The position numbers and the translations under genes are program-made. A model generated the notes under the pieces. That model saw nothing but the letters and a program-made list of their open reading frames with translations. It was not told where the DNA came from and searched no databases. Below are positions 40,644 through 52,019 of a stretch of DNA of 64,000 bases, piece by piece. Numbering within the stretch: position 1 is the first letter of the stretch; each line of letters begins with the position of its first letter. Origin of the DNA: Pseudaquabacterium terrae (lineage in GTDB: Bacteria; Pseudomonadota; Gammaproteobacteria; Burkholderiales; Burkholderiaceae_C); contig NZ_JABRWJ010000005.1 in the NCBI RefSeq assembly GCF_013266755.1, positions 620,001-684,000 on the forward strand, in the 5' to 3' direction.

Positions 40644-41531
40644 ATGGCCGCCGAAAAAAGAGTCCGCTTCCGCTCGGTCTGGCTGCCGTGGGCGCTGCTC
40701 GCGCCCCAGGTGGCGATCATCGCGGTGTTCTTCTTCTGGCCCGCGGGCCAGGCGCTGATCCAGTCGCTGCAGCAGCAGGACGCCTTCGGCACCAGCGTCG
40801 AGTGGGTAGGCCTGGAAAACTTCCGGCGCCTGGTCAACGACTCCGCTTACTTCGAGAGCTTCTGGACCACCGCGATCTTCTCGGTGCTGGTGGCCGGCAT
40901 CGGCCTGTCCTTGAGCCTGCTGCTGGCGGTGATGGCCGACCGCGTGATCAAGGGCGCCACCGCCTACAAGACGCTCCTGATCTGGCCTTACGCGGTGGCG
41001 CCGGCGGTGGCCGGCGTACTGTGGCTGTTCATGTTCGCGCCGAGCATCGGCGTCGTCGCCTGGTACCTGCGCGCGGCCGGCTACGAATGGAACCACCTGC
41101 TCAACGGCAACCACGCGATGGCGCTGATCGTGATGGCCGCGGTGTGGAAGCAGATCTCGTACAACTTCCTGTTCTTCCTGGCCGGCCTGCAGTCGATCCC
41201 GAAGTCGCTGATCGAGGCCGCGGCCATCGATGGCGCACGGCCCTGGCGGCGCTTCTGGAGCATCGTCTTTCCGCTGCTGTCGCCGACCAGCTTCTTCCTG
41301 CTCGTCGTCAACGTCGTCTACGTCTTCCTCGACACCTTCGCGATCGTCGACGCATCGACGCACGGCGGCCCCGGCAAGGAGACCGAGATCCTCGTCTACA
41401 AGCTGTACTACGACGGCTTCAAGGGCCTGGACCTGGGCAGCTCGGCCGCGCAGTCGGTGGTGCTGATGGTCATCGTCGTCGTCTTCACGGTGATCCAGTT
41501 CCGCTACGTCGAACGCCGGGTGAACTACTGA
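40644..41531 (+). CDS. ugpA: sn-Glycerol-3-phosphate ABC transporter, permease
   Basis: A 295-residue inner-membrane subunit with six transmembrane segments. The EAA loop [25 protein letters not shown] (about 190-214) contacts UgpC. The start [22 protein letters not shown] fits UgpA, but there is no Shine-Dalgarno sequence because the repeat runs almost to the ATG. It pairs with UgpE. Confidence 0.92.
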   Translation: MAAEKRVRFRSVWLPWALLAPQVAIIAVFFFWPAGQALIQSLQQQDAFGTSVEWVGLENFRRLVNDSAYFESFWTTAIFSVLVAGIGLSLSLLLAVMADRVIKGATAYKTLLIWPYAVAPAVAGVLWLFMFAPSIGVVAWYLRAAGYEWNHLLNGNHAMALIVMAAVWKQISYNFLFFLAGLQSIPKSLIEAAAIDGARPWRRFWSIVFPLLSPTSFFLLVVNVVYVFLDTFAIVDASTHGGPGKETEILVYKLYYDGFKGLDLGSSAAQSVVLMVIVVVFTVIQFRYVERRVNY

Positions 41532-41546
41532 TGGGTGAGCACCACG

Positions 41547-42398
41547 ATGGTTGAACGCGACAAGGTCGGCCGCTTCATCTCGCACGCCGTGCTGCTGATC
41601 GGCGTGCTGATCGTCGCTTTCCCGGTCTACCTGACGATCATCGCGGCCAGCCACACCGCGCAGGACATCGTGCAGGCGCCGATGCCGCTGCTGCCGGGCG
41701 GCCACTTCTGGGACAACATCGCCGGCGCCTGGGGCGGCAGCGGCGCGCAGGCCGGCAGCAAGGCGCCGGTCGCGCGGATGATGTTCGTCAGCCTGGTCAC
41801 GGCGCTGGTGATCGCGATCGCCAAGATCGCGATCTCGCTGCTGTCGGCGTTCGCGATCGTCTACTTCCGCTTCCCGTTCCGGATGTTCTTCTTCTGGGCC
41901 ATCTTCGTCACGCTGATGCTGCCGGTCGAGGTGCGCATCAGCCCGACCTACAAGGTGGTGTCGGACCTCGGCATGCTCAACAGCTTCGCCGGCCTGACGA
42001 TCCCGCTGATCGCGTCGGCCACCGCCACCTTCCTGTTCCGGCAGTTCTTCCTGACGGTGCCCGACGAGCTGGTCGAGGCCGCGCGCATCGACGGCGCCGG
42101 CCCGATGCGCTTCTTCAAGGACGTGCTGGTGCCGCTGTCGTCGACCTCGATCGCCGCGTTGTTCGTGATCCAGTTCATCTACGGCTGGAACCAGTACCTG
42201 TGGCCGCTGCTGGTCACCACCGACGAGAACATGTACCCGGTGGTGCTGGGCATCCAGCGCATGATTTCCGGCGGCGACGCGCAGAACGAATGGAACCTGA
42301 TCATGGCCACCGCGCTGATGGCGATGCTGCCGCCGGCGATGGTCGTCATCGGCATGCAGAAGTGGTTCGTCAAGGGCCTGGTGGACAGCGAGAAATAA
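41547..42398 (+). CDS. ugpE: sn-Glycerol-3-phosphate ABC transporter, permease
   Basis: A 283-residue permease with six membrane segments and the EAA loop VEAARIDGAGPMRFFKDVLVPLSS. ATG 41547 is preferred over the in-frame GTG 41535 because GGTGAG is seven bases upstream and the N-terminus MVERDKVGRFISH matches the UgpE pattern. It follows ugpA after 15 bases. Confidence 0.92.
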   Translation: MVERDKVGRFISHAVLLIGVLIVAFPVYLTIIAASHTAQDIVQAPMPLLPGGHFWDNIAGAWGGSGAQAGSKAPVARMMFVSLVTALVIAIAKIAISLLSAFAIVYFRFPFRMFFFWAIFVTLMLPVEVRISPTYKVVSDLGMLNSFAGLTIPLIASATATFLFRQFFLTVPDELVEAARIDGAGPMRFFKDVLVPLSSTSIAALFVIQFIYGWNQYLWPLLVTTDENMYPVVLGIQRMISGGDAQNEWNLIMATALMAMLPPAMVVIGMQKWFVKGLVDSEK

Positions 42399-42410
42399 CA
42401 AGGAAAAAGA

Positions 42411-43474
<1,064 letters not shown>

Positions 43475-43475
<1 letters not shown>

Positions 43476-44209
43476 TGACCCCGTGGCCCTACCCGCTGTG
43501 GATCGCGCACCGCGGCGCCGGCAAGCTGGCGCCTGAGAACACGCTGGCGGCCTTCCGGCTCGGTGCGGCGCATGGCTACCGGGCCTTCGAATGCGACGTC
43601 AAGCTGTCCGCCGACGAGGTCCCGTTCCTGCTGCACGACGCGACGCTGGAGCGCACGACACCACAGAGCGGCAGCGCCGGCGAACGGCGTTGGGAGGCTC
43701 TGTCGCAACTCGACGCCGGCGCCTGGCACAGCCGCACCTACGCCGGCGAGCCGATGCCGACGCTGGCGGCGATCGCCGCCTACGTGCAGCACAACCGCTT
43801 CGCGCTGAACATCGAGATCAAGCCGACGCCGGGCCACGAAGCGCGCACCGGCGAGGTGGTCGCGCAGCACGCCCAGCGGCTGTGGGCGGGCCAGCCGCTG
43901 CCGCCGCTGCTGAGCTCGTTCCGCCCCGAAGCACTCGCCGCGGCACAGGCCGCCGCGCCCGAGCTGCCGCGCGCGCTGCTGCTCGACACGCTGTGGGACG
44001 GCTGGTCCGGCGTTGCACGCGCTTTGAGCTGCGTCGCCGTCGTCAGCAAGCACACGCTGATGGATGCCGCGCTGCGCGGCCAGCTGCGCGAGGCCGGCCT
44101 CCGGGCGCTGTGCTATACCGTCAATGACGTGGCCGAGGCCGAACGCCTGAAGGCGCTCGGCATCGACGGCCTGATCACCGACGCGGTCGATCGCTTCAGC
44201 CCGGCCTGA
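43475..44209 (+). CDS. ugpQ: Glycerophosphodiester phosphodiesterase
   Basis: A 244-residue cytosolic GDPD enzyme splitting imported glycerophosphodiesters into glycerol-3-phosphate and an alcohol. Catalytic and metal motifs are IAHRGAGKLAPENTLAAF (His, Arg, Glu), ECDVKLSADEVPFLLHD and NIEIKPTPG. ATG 43475 is preferred over TTG 43472. With the transporter it lets the cell use phospholipid head groups as phosphorus and carbon source. Confidence 0.92.
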
Positions 44210-44238
44210 AGGATCCCGCTCCCCTCCTGGAGCCTGCA

Positions 44239-45678
44239 ATGCAACGCAACCTGATCGGCGGCGAATGGGTCGACGGCCCGCGCGCCAGCCGCAACATCAA
44301 CCCATCCGACACCCGCGACCTGATCGCCGAATACGCACAGGCCGACGGGCCCCAAGCGCGCGCGGCCGTCGCCGCGGCGCGCGAAGCCTTCGCCGGCTGG
44401 TCGTTGTCGACGCCGCAGCAGCGCTTCGACCTGCTCGACGCCGCCGGCAGCGAGATCCTGGCGCGCAAGGCCGAGCTGGGCGACCTGCTGGCGCGCGAAG
44501 AGGGCAAGACGCTGCCCGAAGCGATCGGCGAAGTGGCCCGCGCCGGCGCGATCTTCAAGTTCTTCGCCGGCGAGGCGCTGCGCCTGGGAGGCGAGTGCCT
44601 GCCCTCGGTGCGGCCGGGCGTCGGCGTCGAGGTCACGCGCGAGCCGCTCGGCGTCGTCGGGCTGATCACGCCATGGAATTTCCCGATCGCGATTCCGGCG
44701 TGGAAGCTGGCGCCGGCGCTGGCCTTCGGCAACTGCGTGGTGATGAAGCCGGCCGATCTGGTGCCCGGCTCGGCCTGGGCGCTGGCCGACATCCTGCACC
44801 GCGCCGGCTGCCCGAAGGGCGTGTTCAACCTGGTGATGGGCCGCGGCTCGGAGGTCGGCGCGGTGCTGCTGGAGGACCCGCGCGTCGACGCGATCAGCTT
44901 CACCGGCAGCGTTGCCACCGGGCAGAAGGTGGCGGCCGCCTGCGTCGCGCGCATGGCCAAGTTCCAGCTCGAGATGGGCGGCAAGAACCCGATGGTGGTG
45001 CTCGACGATGCCGATCTCGGCGTCGCGGTCACTGCCGCGGTCAACAGCGGCTTCTTCTCGACCGGCCAGCGCTGCACCGCGTCGAGCCGGCTGATCGTCA
45101 CCGAGGGCATCCACGATCGCTTCGTCGCCGCGGTGGTCGAGCGGCTGAAGGCGCTGAAGGTCGACGATGCGCGCAAGCCCGGCACCGACATCGGCCCGGT
45201 CGTCGACGAGAAGCAGCTGGCGCAGGACCTCGAATACATCGCGATCGGCCAGGCCGAGGGCGCGACGCTCGCCGCCGGCGGCGAGGCCGTCGAGCGCAAT
45301 GCCGACGGCGCGCCCGGCCACTACCTGCGGCCGGCGCTCTTCACCGAGACGACGCCCGCGATGCGCATCAACCGCGAGGAGGTCTTCGGCCCCGTCGTCA
45401 GCGTGATCCGCGCGAAGAACTACGACGAGGCGCTGGCGCTGGCCAACGACACCCCCTTCGGCCTGTCGGCCGGCATCGCCACCACCAGCCTGAAACATGC
45501 CGCTCACTTCAAGCGTCATTCGCAGGCCGGCATGGTGATGGTCAACCTGCCGACCGCCGGCGTCGACTACCACGTGCCCTTCGGCGGCCGCAAGGGCTCG
45601 AGCTTCGGGCCGCGCGAGCAGGGCCGCTACGCGGCCGAGTTCTACACGGTGGTGAAGACGGCCTACACGGCGGCCTGA
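44239..45678 (+). CDS. NAD(P)-dependent aldehyde dehydrogenase
   Basis: A 479-residue ALDH: N in TPWNFPIAIP, K170 in VVMKPAD, FTGSVATGQ (221-229), base E245 in LEMGGKNP and nucleophile C279 in STGQRCTAS. It resembles the 2,5-dioxovalerate/succinate-semialdehyde branch. CTCCTGGAG lies in the 29-base gap after ugpQ, so it may be co-transcribed and oxidise an aldehyde derived from glycerophosphodiester alcohols, but this is only suggested by position. Its 3' end overlaps the convergent MFS gene by 16 bases. Confidence 0.75.
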   Translation: MQRNLIGGEWVDGPRASRNINPSDTRDLIAEYAQADGPQARAAVAAAREAFAGWSLSTPQQRFDLLDAAGSEILARKAELGDLLAREEGKTLPEAIGEVARAGAIFKFFAGEALRLGGECLPSVRPGVGVEVTREPLGVVGLITPWNFPIAIPAWKLAPALAFGNCVVMKPADLVPGSAWALADILHRAGCPKGVFNLVMGRGSEVGAVLLEDPRVDAISFTGSVATGQKVAAACVARMAKFQLEMGGKNPMVVLDDADLGVAVTAAVNSGFFSTGQRCTASSRLIVTEGIHDRFVAAVVERLKALKVDDARKPGTDIGPVVDEKQLAQDLEYIAIGQAEGATLAAGGEAVERNADGAPGHYLRPALFTETTPAMRINREEVFGPVVSVIRAKNYDEALALANDTPFGLSAGIATTSLKHAAHFKRHSQAGMVMVNLPTAGVDYHVPFGGRKGSSFGPREQGRYAAEFYTVVKTAYTAA

Positions 45679-46964
45679 GCGGGCTTGGGTAACTGGCGCA
45701 CGTTGCGGATGACGTCGTTGCGCCAGGCCAGGATCGCCAGCAGCAGCGCGGTCAGGCCCGAGAACAGCAGCGTGCTGCGCAGGCTGGCGTGCTCGCCGAG
45801 CCAGCCGCCGAACAGCGCGCCCGGGCCGGCGGGAATCAGGATCAGCCAGCGCATCGTGCTGGTCATGCGGCCGAGCAGCGGCTCGGGCGTCACCGCCTGG
45901 CGCAGCGACAGGAAGTTGATGAACACCAGCACCGCGCCGACGCCGAACAGCATCAGCATCGCCGCGAAGGCCGCGACGCCCCAGGCGCCCGGCGGGATCA
46001 GCGCCGGCAGCAGCCAGCCGACGCCGCAGATGGCGAAACCCGCGACCAGCGTCGGCCCGGAGCCCAGGCGCTGGCTGATGCGGTGGCCGAACACGCTGGC
46101 GCTGATCGTGCCGATGCCGAGCCCGACGTAACACAGGCCGATCGCGTTTTCGCTCAAGCCCAGCTCGCGCGTCGCGTAGAGGATCTGCACCACCACCGCC
46201 GCGTTGTGGCACAGCTGCCAGCAGCCGACCGCGGTGGCCAGCGCGACCAGCAGGCGCTGGCTGCGCACGAACTGCACGCCCTCTTTCAGATCGCGCCAGA
46301 AGTCCGGGTCGGGATGCGGCTCGCGCACCTCGTTGACCTTCACGCCGCGCAGGATGAAGGCCGACAGCAGCAGCATCGTCGCGTCGACCAGCAGCGCGAC
46401 CGGCGCGCCGACCAGCTTGATCAGCGCACCCGCCAGGCCCGGGCCGAGCACCTCGGCGCTCGAGTTGGCCAGCGCGTTCTTCGCATGCGCCTCGACCAGG
46501 CGCTCGCGCGGCACCACCTGCGTCAGCACGATCTGCGCCGCGCTGCCGGCCGAGGTATTGACCGCGCCGAGCATGAACCCGACGACGTAGAGCCAGCCCA
46601 TCGACAACCAGCCCATCCACCACGCGAACGGCACGCTGGCCACGGCGCAGCCGATGGTGAGCTCGCCGGCGATGTAGATCGGCAGCTTGCGCACGCGGTC
46701 GAGCCACACGCCGGAGGGCAGCGAGAACAGCACGAAAGGCAGGATCTCCAGCGCCGTCAGCCAGCCCATCTGCGTCGGCGTGGCGTTGAGCAGCAGCGCG
46801 GCCGTCAGCGGCAGCGCCAGCATGGTCACCTGGCCGCCGAGCGAGCTGATCAGGATGGAGCCGAACAGGCGCCGGTAGGTGCGGTCGCGCAGCAGGTCGT
46901 TCGGCGCAGGCAGCAGCCAGGAGTGCAGCGCCTGCCTCAGGCTGGTAATCGTTTGGTTTTGCAA
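45663..46964 (-). CDS. MFS transporter, EntS-like efflux family
   Basis: A 433-residue 12-helix protein. The start region FGSILISSLGGQVTMLALPLTAALLL and GVWLDRVRKLPIYIAGE (loop 2-3 motif) are typical of MFS_3 exporters such as EntS. It starts with TTG, supported by GAGGGG five bases upstream. The substrate is unknown; drug or siderophore export is usual for the branch. The last residues are encoded over the 3' end of the aldehyde dehydrogenase gene. Confidence 0.75.
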   Translation of the reverse strand: MQNQTITSLRQALHSWLLPAPNDLLRDRTYRRLFGSILISSLGGQVTMLALPLTAALLLNATPTQMGWLTALEILPFVLFSLPSGVWLDRVRKLPIYIAGELTIGCAVASVPFAWWMGWLSMGWLYVVGFMLGAVNTSAGSAAQIVLTQVVPRERLVEAHAKNALANSSAEVLGPGLAGALIKLVGAPVALLVDATMLLLSAFILRGVKVNEVREPHPDPDFWRDLKEGVQFVRSQRLLVALATAVGCWQLCHNAAVVVQILYATRELGLSENAIGLCYVGLGIGTISASVFGHRISQRLGSGPTLVAGFAICGVGWLLPALIPPGAWGVAAFAAMLMLFGVGAVLVFINFLSLRQAVTPEPLLGRMTSTMRWLILIPAGPGALFGGWLGEHASLRSTLLFSGLTALLLAILAWRNDVIRNVRQLPKPAQAAV

Positions 46965-47020
46965 GGCGTCCCCTCGCTGCGCAGGACCCTCGTGGGGGCC
47001 GGCGCAGGAAGGGCGATTGT

Positions 47021-47039
47021 GACCGCGCGGCGCGCGGTC
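47021..47039 (-). terminator. Perfect palindrome downstream of the PEP-CTERM gene
   Basis: Nine-base arms GACCGCGCG and CGCGCGGTC around a single base, 32 bases after the PEP-CTERM stop and before the MFS start. There is no T-run, so it is only a possible terminator. Confidence 0.35.
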
Positions 47040-47070
47040 GACGTCATCGCTGCGAAGGAAGAAGCGGGCG

Positions 47071-47622
47071 TCAGCGTCGGCGGCGCGTCGCGGCGCCGGC
47101 GGCCAGCAGCGCGAGGCCCATCAGGCCGTAGGTGGCCGGCTCCGGCACCGTCTCGATGACGATGTTGCCCGCACGCCAGATGCCGTCCCAGTCGTTGGCG
47201 AAGTCGTCGAACGATTCGAAGAACTCCAGCCGCAGCAGGCCGTTCGCGCCGACCTGGAACTTGTCGCCGCTGAGCAGCAGGTCGAAGCTGCCGACGTAGC
47301 TGTTGGCGCCGGGCGCATCGTCGGCAAAGCCCGGGGTCAGCGTGACGCCGGCGCCGTTGTGGCCCGCCATGTCGACCGACATCTCGGACAACCAGCTCGG
47401 CGAATCGGCGAACAGCTCGACGTTCCACGAGATCTTGACGATGTTCTGCCAGGCGCCGACGGCGACCTGCCGGACCTCGTTGATGGCATCGCCGAGCTCG
47501 TCGTTGCTGAAGATGCCGCTGACGTCGACTGACACGATGCCCGCCTGGGCGGGCGCTGCCGCGAGCGCCGCCGCAGCCACTGCCAAACCGATCGCAGACC
47601 GCTTGAGTGCTTCGAGTCGCAT
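47071..47622 (-). CDS. PEP-CTERM sorted secreted protein
   Basis: A 183-residue protein with a signal peptide (cleavage about after PAQA) and a C-terminal PEP-CTERM signal: VPEPATYGLMGL, hydrophobic helix and RRRR end. This signal is cut by an exosortase and directs proteins to the surface or matrix. The middle is Asp/Phe rich with no known domain. ATG 47622 is chosen over 47637 since GGAG is then correctly spaced. It is divergent from a secreted subtilase. Confidence 0.82.
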   Translation of the reverse strand: MRLEALKRSAIGLAVAAAALAAAPAQAGIVSVDVSGIFSNDELGDAINEVRQVAVGAWQNIVKISWNVELFADSPSWLSEMSVDMAGHNGAGVTLTPGFADDAPGANSYVGSFDLLLSGDKFQVGANGLLRLEFFESFDDFANDWDGIWRAGNIVIETVPEPATYGLMGLALLAAGAATRRRR

Positions 47623-47990
47623 TCGCTTTCGCTCCATTGGTTGGTCAGCATCCGCCGGCCAGGGACCCAGGGTCCCGGTGTTGTCCAGCCTCCGCCCGAG
47701 CGTAGTGTGTCAGCAACTGTTGCGCAGCTGAAATCCCCGCGATCCGGGTGGAAGGGCTTGTCCGCAGAGGGTCTTCCCGGTGAAGGACGCGGCGCCCAAA
47801 GGGGCATCGGTACGCCCCGTTACCAAAATGTCACGCCGCAGGAGGACAAGCCCCCCCATTCGCGGGGGATCGATTGAGCGCTTCTCAGAGGTGAGCCGTC
47901 ATCGACCGCGCGCGAGCGTCGGGAAAGCACCGATCCCGGCGCCGGCCCAATGGGCAACATGTGCCACTTCGTTCCCCCGCCGGAGCCGAC
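47623..47990. other. 368-base divergent region with several palindromes, no gene seen
   Basis: It holds GGGACCC-A-GGGTCCC (47662-47676), GCAAC-T-GTTGC (47713-47723) and a CCCCC/GGGGG hairpin near 47850-47872. No convincing sigma-70 or sigma-54 boxes were found for either flanking gene, although both need promoters here. The GGAG at the right end serves the subtilase start. Confidence 0.5.
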
Positions 47991-50645
47991 ATGCCCGTAA
48001 CGAAAGTGACTCTCACGCGCACGGCTCTGGCCGTGCTGGCAGCGCTCACGACCGCACCGGTCATTGCGCAGTCCGTTCCGGCCGACGCGGCCGAGAACAG
48101 CCGCCTGTGGTTCGTCGAGCTGGCGGGCAAGCCGGTCGCCGACGGCAACACGCAGACGGCGGTGCGCGCCGAACAAGCGAAGTTCCGCGCCGCCGCAAGC
48201 GCGGCCGGCGTGCAATACGTCGAGCGCCGAAGCTTCGACACGCTGTTCAACGGCTTCTCGATCGAAGTGTCGGCCGCACAGCGCCTGAAGCTGGCCGGGG
48301 TGGCGGGCGTGCGCGCGATGTACCCGGTCGAGATGATCCAGGCCCCGCAGCCGATCCGCGAAGAGAGCGCGCCCGACCTGGTGGCGGCGCTCAATCTGAC
48401 CGGCGCCGCGACGGCGCAGAACGTGCTCGGCCTCACCGGTGCCGGCGTGAGGGTCGGCATCATCGACTCGGGCATCGACGTCGACCACCCGGCCTTCGGC
48501 GGCACCGGCACGCGCGGCACGACGCCCTTCCCGAACGCGCGCATCTACGCCGGCCAGGACTTCGTCGGCGACGCATTCGACGGCAGCAACGCGCCGGTGC
48601 CCGACGGTGATCCGCGCGACTGCGCTGCGACCGGTACGAGCCCGTCGGGCGCGAGCGCGTCGGGCGGCCACGGCACGCACGTCGCGGGCATCGTCGGCGC
48701 CAACGGCGGCGGCATCAAGGGTGTCGCGCCGCAGGCGCAGCTGGCGGCCTACCGCGTCTTCGGCTGTTTCGGCAGCACCACCGCGGACATCATGATCTCG
48801 GCGATGGAACGTGCGCTGCTCGACGGCGTGAACGTCATCAACATGAGCATCGGCTCGCGCGCCCAATGGCCGCAGTACCCGACCGCGCAGGCCGCCTCGC
48901 GCCTGGCGAAGAAGGGCATCGTGATGGCCAACTCGATCGGCAACAACGGCCCGGGCGGCTCGGCGCCCGATGCGCTGTTCGCCGCGGGTGCACCGGGCCT
49001 CGGCGAGCACGTGATCGGCGTCGCGTCGTTCGACAACGCGCAGCGCGCGTTCACGGTGGCCGGCACGCCCTATGGCTACAACCAGGCGACGGGCTCGCCG
49101 ACTGCGCCGGCCAGCGGCTCGTTCCCGATGTCGCGCACCGGCGACCCCACGGTCACGAACGACGGCTGCAACCCGCTGCCCGCCGGCAGCCTCGCGGGCA
49201 CCATCGCGCTGATCCGGCGCGGCACCTGCGGCTTCTACTTCAAGGCCTTCAATGCGCAGAATGCCGGCGCGCTCGGCGTCGTGCTCTACAACAACGCCGC
49301 CGGCGCCGTCAACCCGACCGTCGCGCCACCCACCGGCGCCGATCCGCCGATCACGATCCCGGTCGTCGCCATCACCGCAGCGCAGGGCGCGACGCTGAAC
49401 GGCCTGATCGCCGGCGGACCGACGTCGCTCACCTGGACCGGCGACTACGTCGGCTTTCCGTTCGGCACCGGCGGCCTGATCTCCGGCTTCAGCTCGTTCG
49501 GCCTCGGCGCCGACCTAAGCTTCAAGCCCGACATCGGTGCGCCGGGCGGCGGCATCGTGTCGACCTACCCGCTCGAGTTCGGCGGCTCGGCCACGCTGTC
49601 GGGCACGTCGATGTCGTCGCCGCACGTCGCCGGCGCGGCCGCGCTGATCCTGCAGGCGGTGCCGAACGCCGCGCTGGGCCAGTCCGGCCCGGTCGTCGGC
49701 CGCAATCCGCCGCCGGCAATCAACATGATCACGCGGATGATGAACACCGCGAAGCCGAAGAACTGGTCGGGCAACGCCTCGCTGGGCTTCCTCGACCATG
49801 CCTTCCGCCAGGGTGCGGGCATGGTCGACATCGTCGCCGCGGTGCAGACCCAGCAGTTCGTCGTGCCGAACAAGATCTCGACCGGCGAGAGCCAGGCCGG
49901 CGCCACGGTGCACAAGCTGACGATCCGCAACGACGCGGCGACGCCGGTGACCTACACGATGGGCCACACCGCCGGCGTGGCGGCCGGGCCGAACATCCCC
50001 TCCGGCGCCACCTGGGCGCTGAGCGGCGTGTTCGACGCCCCGGCGGCCGTCAGCTTCAGCAGCGCCAGCGTGTTGGTGCCCGCGAAGGGCACGGCCACGG
50101 TCAACGTGACGGTGACGGCGAATGCCGCCCTGCCCGATCGCAGCCTCCACGGCGGCTACATCACGCTGACGCCGCAGGGCGCGGGCATGCCGCTGCAAGT
50201 GCCCTACGGTGGCCTGAAGGGCGACTACCAGACCACCGAGATCCTGCGCGCCGGTCCGAACAACTTCCCGTGGCTCGCGACGCTGTCCGGCGGCTTCTTC
50301 AACAACTGCGCACCGAGCGGCGGCTGCAGCTTCACGATGGCCGGCGGCAACGTGCCGTGGGTGCTATTCCAGCTGGCGCACCAGGCGCAGCGCCTGACGG
50401 TGGAGGTGTTCGATTCGACGGGCACGCTGTCGCGCGGCTTCATCAGCGACGACAGCTTCCTCGGCCGCAACACCACGCCAGGCGGCTTCTTCTCGTTCTC
50501 GTGGGACGGCACGACGACGCAGGGCGTGCAGCCGAACGGCACCTACCGGCTGCGCCTGACGGCATTGAAGCCGCTGGGCAACCCGGCGAATCCGGCGCAC
50601 CTCGACGTGCGCACGCTGCCGCCGGTGACGCTGGCGCGTCCGTAG
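47991..50645 (+). CDS. Secreted subtilisin-like serine protease (S8) with PA domain
   Basis: An 884-residue protein. Signal peptide about 1-27 (TTAPVIAQ); an I9-like propeptide about 35-118; then the catalytic domain with D159 (IIDSGIDVDHP), H227 (GGHGTHVAG) and S540 (LSGTSMSSPH). A protease-associated insert (about 390-480) separates His and Ser. Fn3-like and other beta domains fill 620-884. No PEP-CTERM or autotransporter tail is present. ATG 47991 is preceded by GGAG. A strong terminator follows at 50675. Confidence 0.85.
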   Translation: MPVTKVTLTRTALAVLAALTTAPVIAQSVPADAAENSRLWFVELAGKPVADGNTQTAVRAEQAKFRAAASAAGVQYVERRSFDTLFNGFSIEVSAAQRLKLAGVAGVRAMYPVEMIQAPQPIREESAPDLVAALNLTGAATAQNVLGLTGAGVRVGIIDSGIDVDHPAFGGTGTRGTTPFPNARIYAGQDFVGDAFDGSNAPVPDGDPRDCAATGTSPSGASASGGHGTHVAGIVGANGGGIKGVAPQAQLAAYRVFGCFGSTTADIMISAMERALLDGVNVINMSIGSRAQWPQYPTAQAASRLAKKGIVMANSIGNNGPGGSAPDALFAAGAPGLGEHVIGVASFDNAQRAFTVAGTPYGYNQATGSPTAPASGSFPMSRTGDPTVTNDGCNPLPAGSLAGTIALIRRGTCGFYFKAFNAQNAGALGVVLYNNAAGAVNPTVAPPTGADPPITIPVVAITAAQGATLNGLIAGGPTSLTWTGDYVGFPFGTGGLISGFSSFGLGADLSFKPDIGAPGGGIVSTYPLEFGGSATLSGTSMSSPHVAGAAALILQAVPNAALGQSGPVVGRNPPPAINMITRMMNTAKPKNWSGNASLGFLDHAFRQGAGMVDIVAAVQTQQFVVPNKISTGESQAGATVHKLTIRNDAATPVTYTMGHTAGVAAGPNIPSGATWALSGVFDAPAAVSFSSASVLVPAKGTATVNVTVTANAALPDRSLHGGYITLTPQGAGMPLQVPYGGLKGDYQTTEILRAGPNNFPWLATLSGGFFNNCAPSGGCSFTMAGGNVPWVLFQLAHQAQRLTVEVFDSTGTLSRGFISDDSFLGRNTTPGGFFSFSWDGTTTQGVQPNGTYRLRLTALKPLGNPANPAHLDVRTLPPVTLARP

Positions 50646-50674
50646 AGCGTCCACCACGGCCTGGGGTGAAAGAG

Positions 50675-50698
50675 GAACGGGCCCCGCGGGGCCCGTTC
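50675..50698. terminator. Bidirectional terminator between the subtilase and argJ
   Basis: A perfect palindrome: GAACGGGCCCC, GC, then its complement. It lies 30 bases after the protease stop and 24 bases from the argJ stop on the other strand, with TT and AA flanks, so it can serve both genes. Confidence 0.8.
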
Positions 50699-50722
50699 TT
50701 CATGGTCGATCGCGGGGATCGC

Positions 50723-51952
50723 CTATGAACGGTAGTCGGCGTTGATGCTGACGTAGTCGTGCGAGAAATCGCAGGTCCACACCGTCGCGCTCGCCGCGCC
50801 GCGGTGCAGGTCGACCCGCACGCCGATCTCGCTTTGCTTCATCACGCGCTGGCCGTCCTCCTCGCGGTAGTCCGGATGCCGGCCGCCCTGCCGCGCCACG
50901 TGCACGTCGTCGAGGTAGAGGTCGATCAGGCCCTGGTCGAGGTCGTCGATGCCGGCGTAGCCGACCGCGGCGAGGATGCGCCCCAGGTTCGGATCGCTGG
51001 CGTAGAACGCGGTCTTGACCAGCGGCGAATGGGCGATCGCGTAGGCCGCGCGGCGGCACTCGTCTTCGTTGCGGCCGCCGTCGATGCGCACGGTGATGAA
51101 CTTGGTCGCGCCCTCGCCGTCGCGCACGATGGCCTGGGCGAGCTGCTGCGCCAGCGAGACCAGCGCGTCGCGCAGGATCTTCGCTTCCGGCGCATCGAGC
51201 GACCCGATCTCGGCATGGCCGGCCTGGCGCGTCGCGATCAGCATGAAGCAGTCGTTGGTCGAGGTGTCGCCGTCGATCGTGATGCGGTTGAAGCTCAGGT
51301 CGGCGGCTTCGCTCACCAGCGGCTGCAGCAGCGCCGGCGCGATCACCGCATCGGTGGCGACGAAGCCGAGCATCGTCGCCATGTTCGGCCGGATCATGCC
51401 GGCGCCCTTGCTGATGCCGGTCAGCGTGACCGTGCGGCCGCCGATCTGCACCTGGCGTGACGCCGCCTTCGGCAGCGTGTCGGTGGTCATGATGCCCTGC
51501 GCGGCGTCGGCCCAGCCAGCCGCCTGTCGCGCGGCCAGCACGGCGGGCAAGCCGGCCTCGATGCGCTCGACCGGCAAGGTCTCCATGATCACCCCGGTCG
51601 AGAACGGCAGCACCTGCTGCGGCTTCACGCCGAGCTGCGCGGCCAGCGCCTCGCAGCTGCGGCGCGCACGGGCGAGGCCGTCGGCGCCGGTGCCGGCGTT
51701 GGCATTGCCGGTGTTGATCAGCAGCGCCCGCACCGCGCTGCCCTGCGCCAGATGCTCGCGGCAGACCTGCACCGGCGCCGCGCAGAAACGGTTCTTCGTG
51801 AACACGCCGGCCACCGCGCTGCCCTCGGCCAGCGTCAGCACCACCAGGTCGCGGCGATTGGCCTTGCGCACGCCGGCCATCGCGACGCCGAGCTCGACGC
51901 CGGGCACCGGCAGCAGGTCGGCAGGGTTCGGGGCGATCAGGTTCACGGGCAT
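50723..51952 (-). CDS. argJ: Bifunctional glutamate N-acetyltransferase/N-acetylglutamate synthase
   Basis: A 409-residue enzyme recycling the acetyl group in arginine synthesis. It is made as a precursor that cuts itself before the Thr of the ATML motif, visible in [15 protein letters not shown] (about 190-204). [20 protein letters not shown] and the C-terminal [13 protein letters not shown] are diagnostic. Isolated from other arg genes and bounded by a shared terminator. Confidence 0.94.
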   Translation of the reverse strand: MPVNLIAPNPADLLPVPGVELGVAMAGVRKANRRDLVVLTLAEGSAVAGVFTKNRFCAAPVQVCREHLAQGSAVRALLINTGNANAGTGADGLARARRSCEALAAQLGVKPQQVLPFSTGVIMETLPVERIEAGLPAVLAARQAAGWADAAQGIMTTDTLPKAASRQVQIGGRTVTLTGISKGAGMIRPNMATMLGFVATDAVIAPALLQPLVSEAADLSFNRITIDGDTSTNDCFMLIATRQAGHAEIGSLDAPEAKILRDALVSLAQQLAQAIVRDGEGATKFITVRIDGGRNEDECRRAAYAIAHSPLVKTAFYASDPNLGRILAAVGYAGIDDLDQGLIDLYLDDVHVARQGGRHPDYREEDGQRVMKQSEIGVRVDLHRGAASATVWTCDFSHDYVSINADYRS

Positions 51953-52019
51953 GGCAGCGGCCTTCGGCGGGCAAGGGGGAAGCGGGCATTGTAGGAAGCG
52001 CGCTGCCTAGAATGACCGC

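Noticed and set aside
47623-47800. Sigma-54 promoter for the PEP-CTERM gene
   Set aside because: PEP-CTERM genes are sometimes sigma-54 dependent, but no GG-N10-GC pair with the usual flanks was found here or at 56238-56513.
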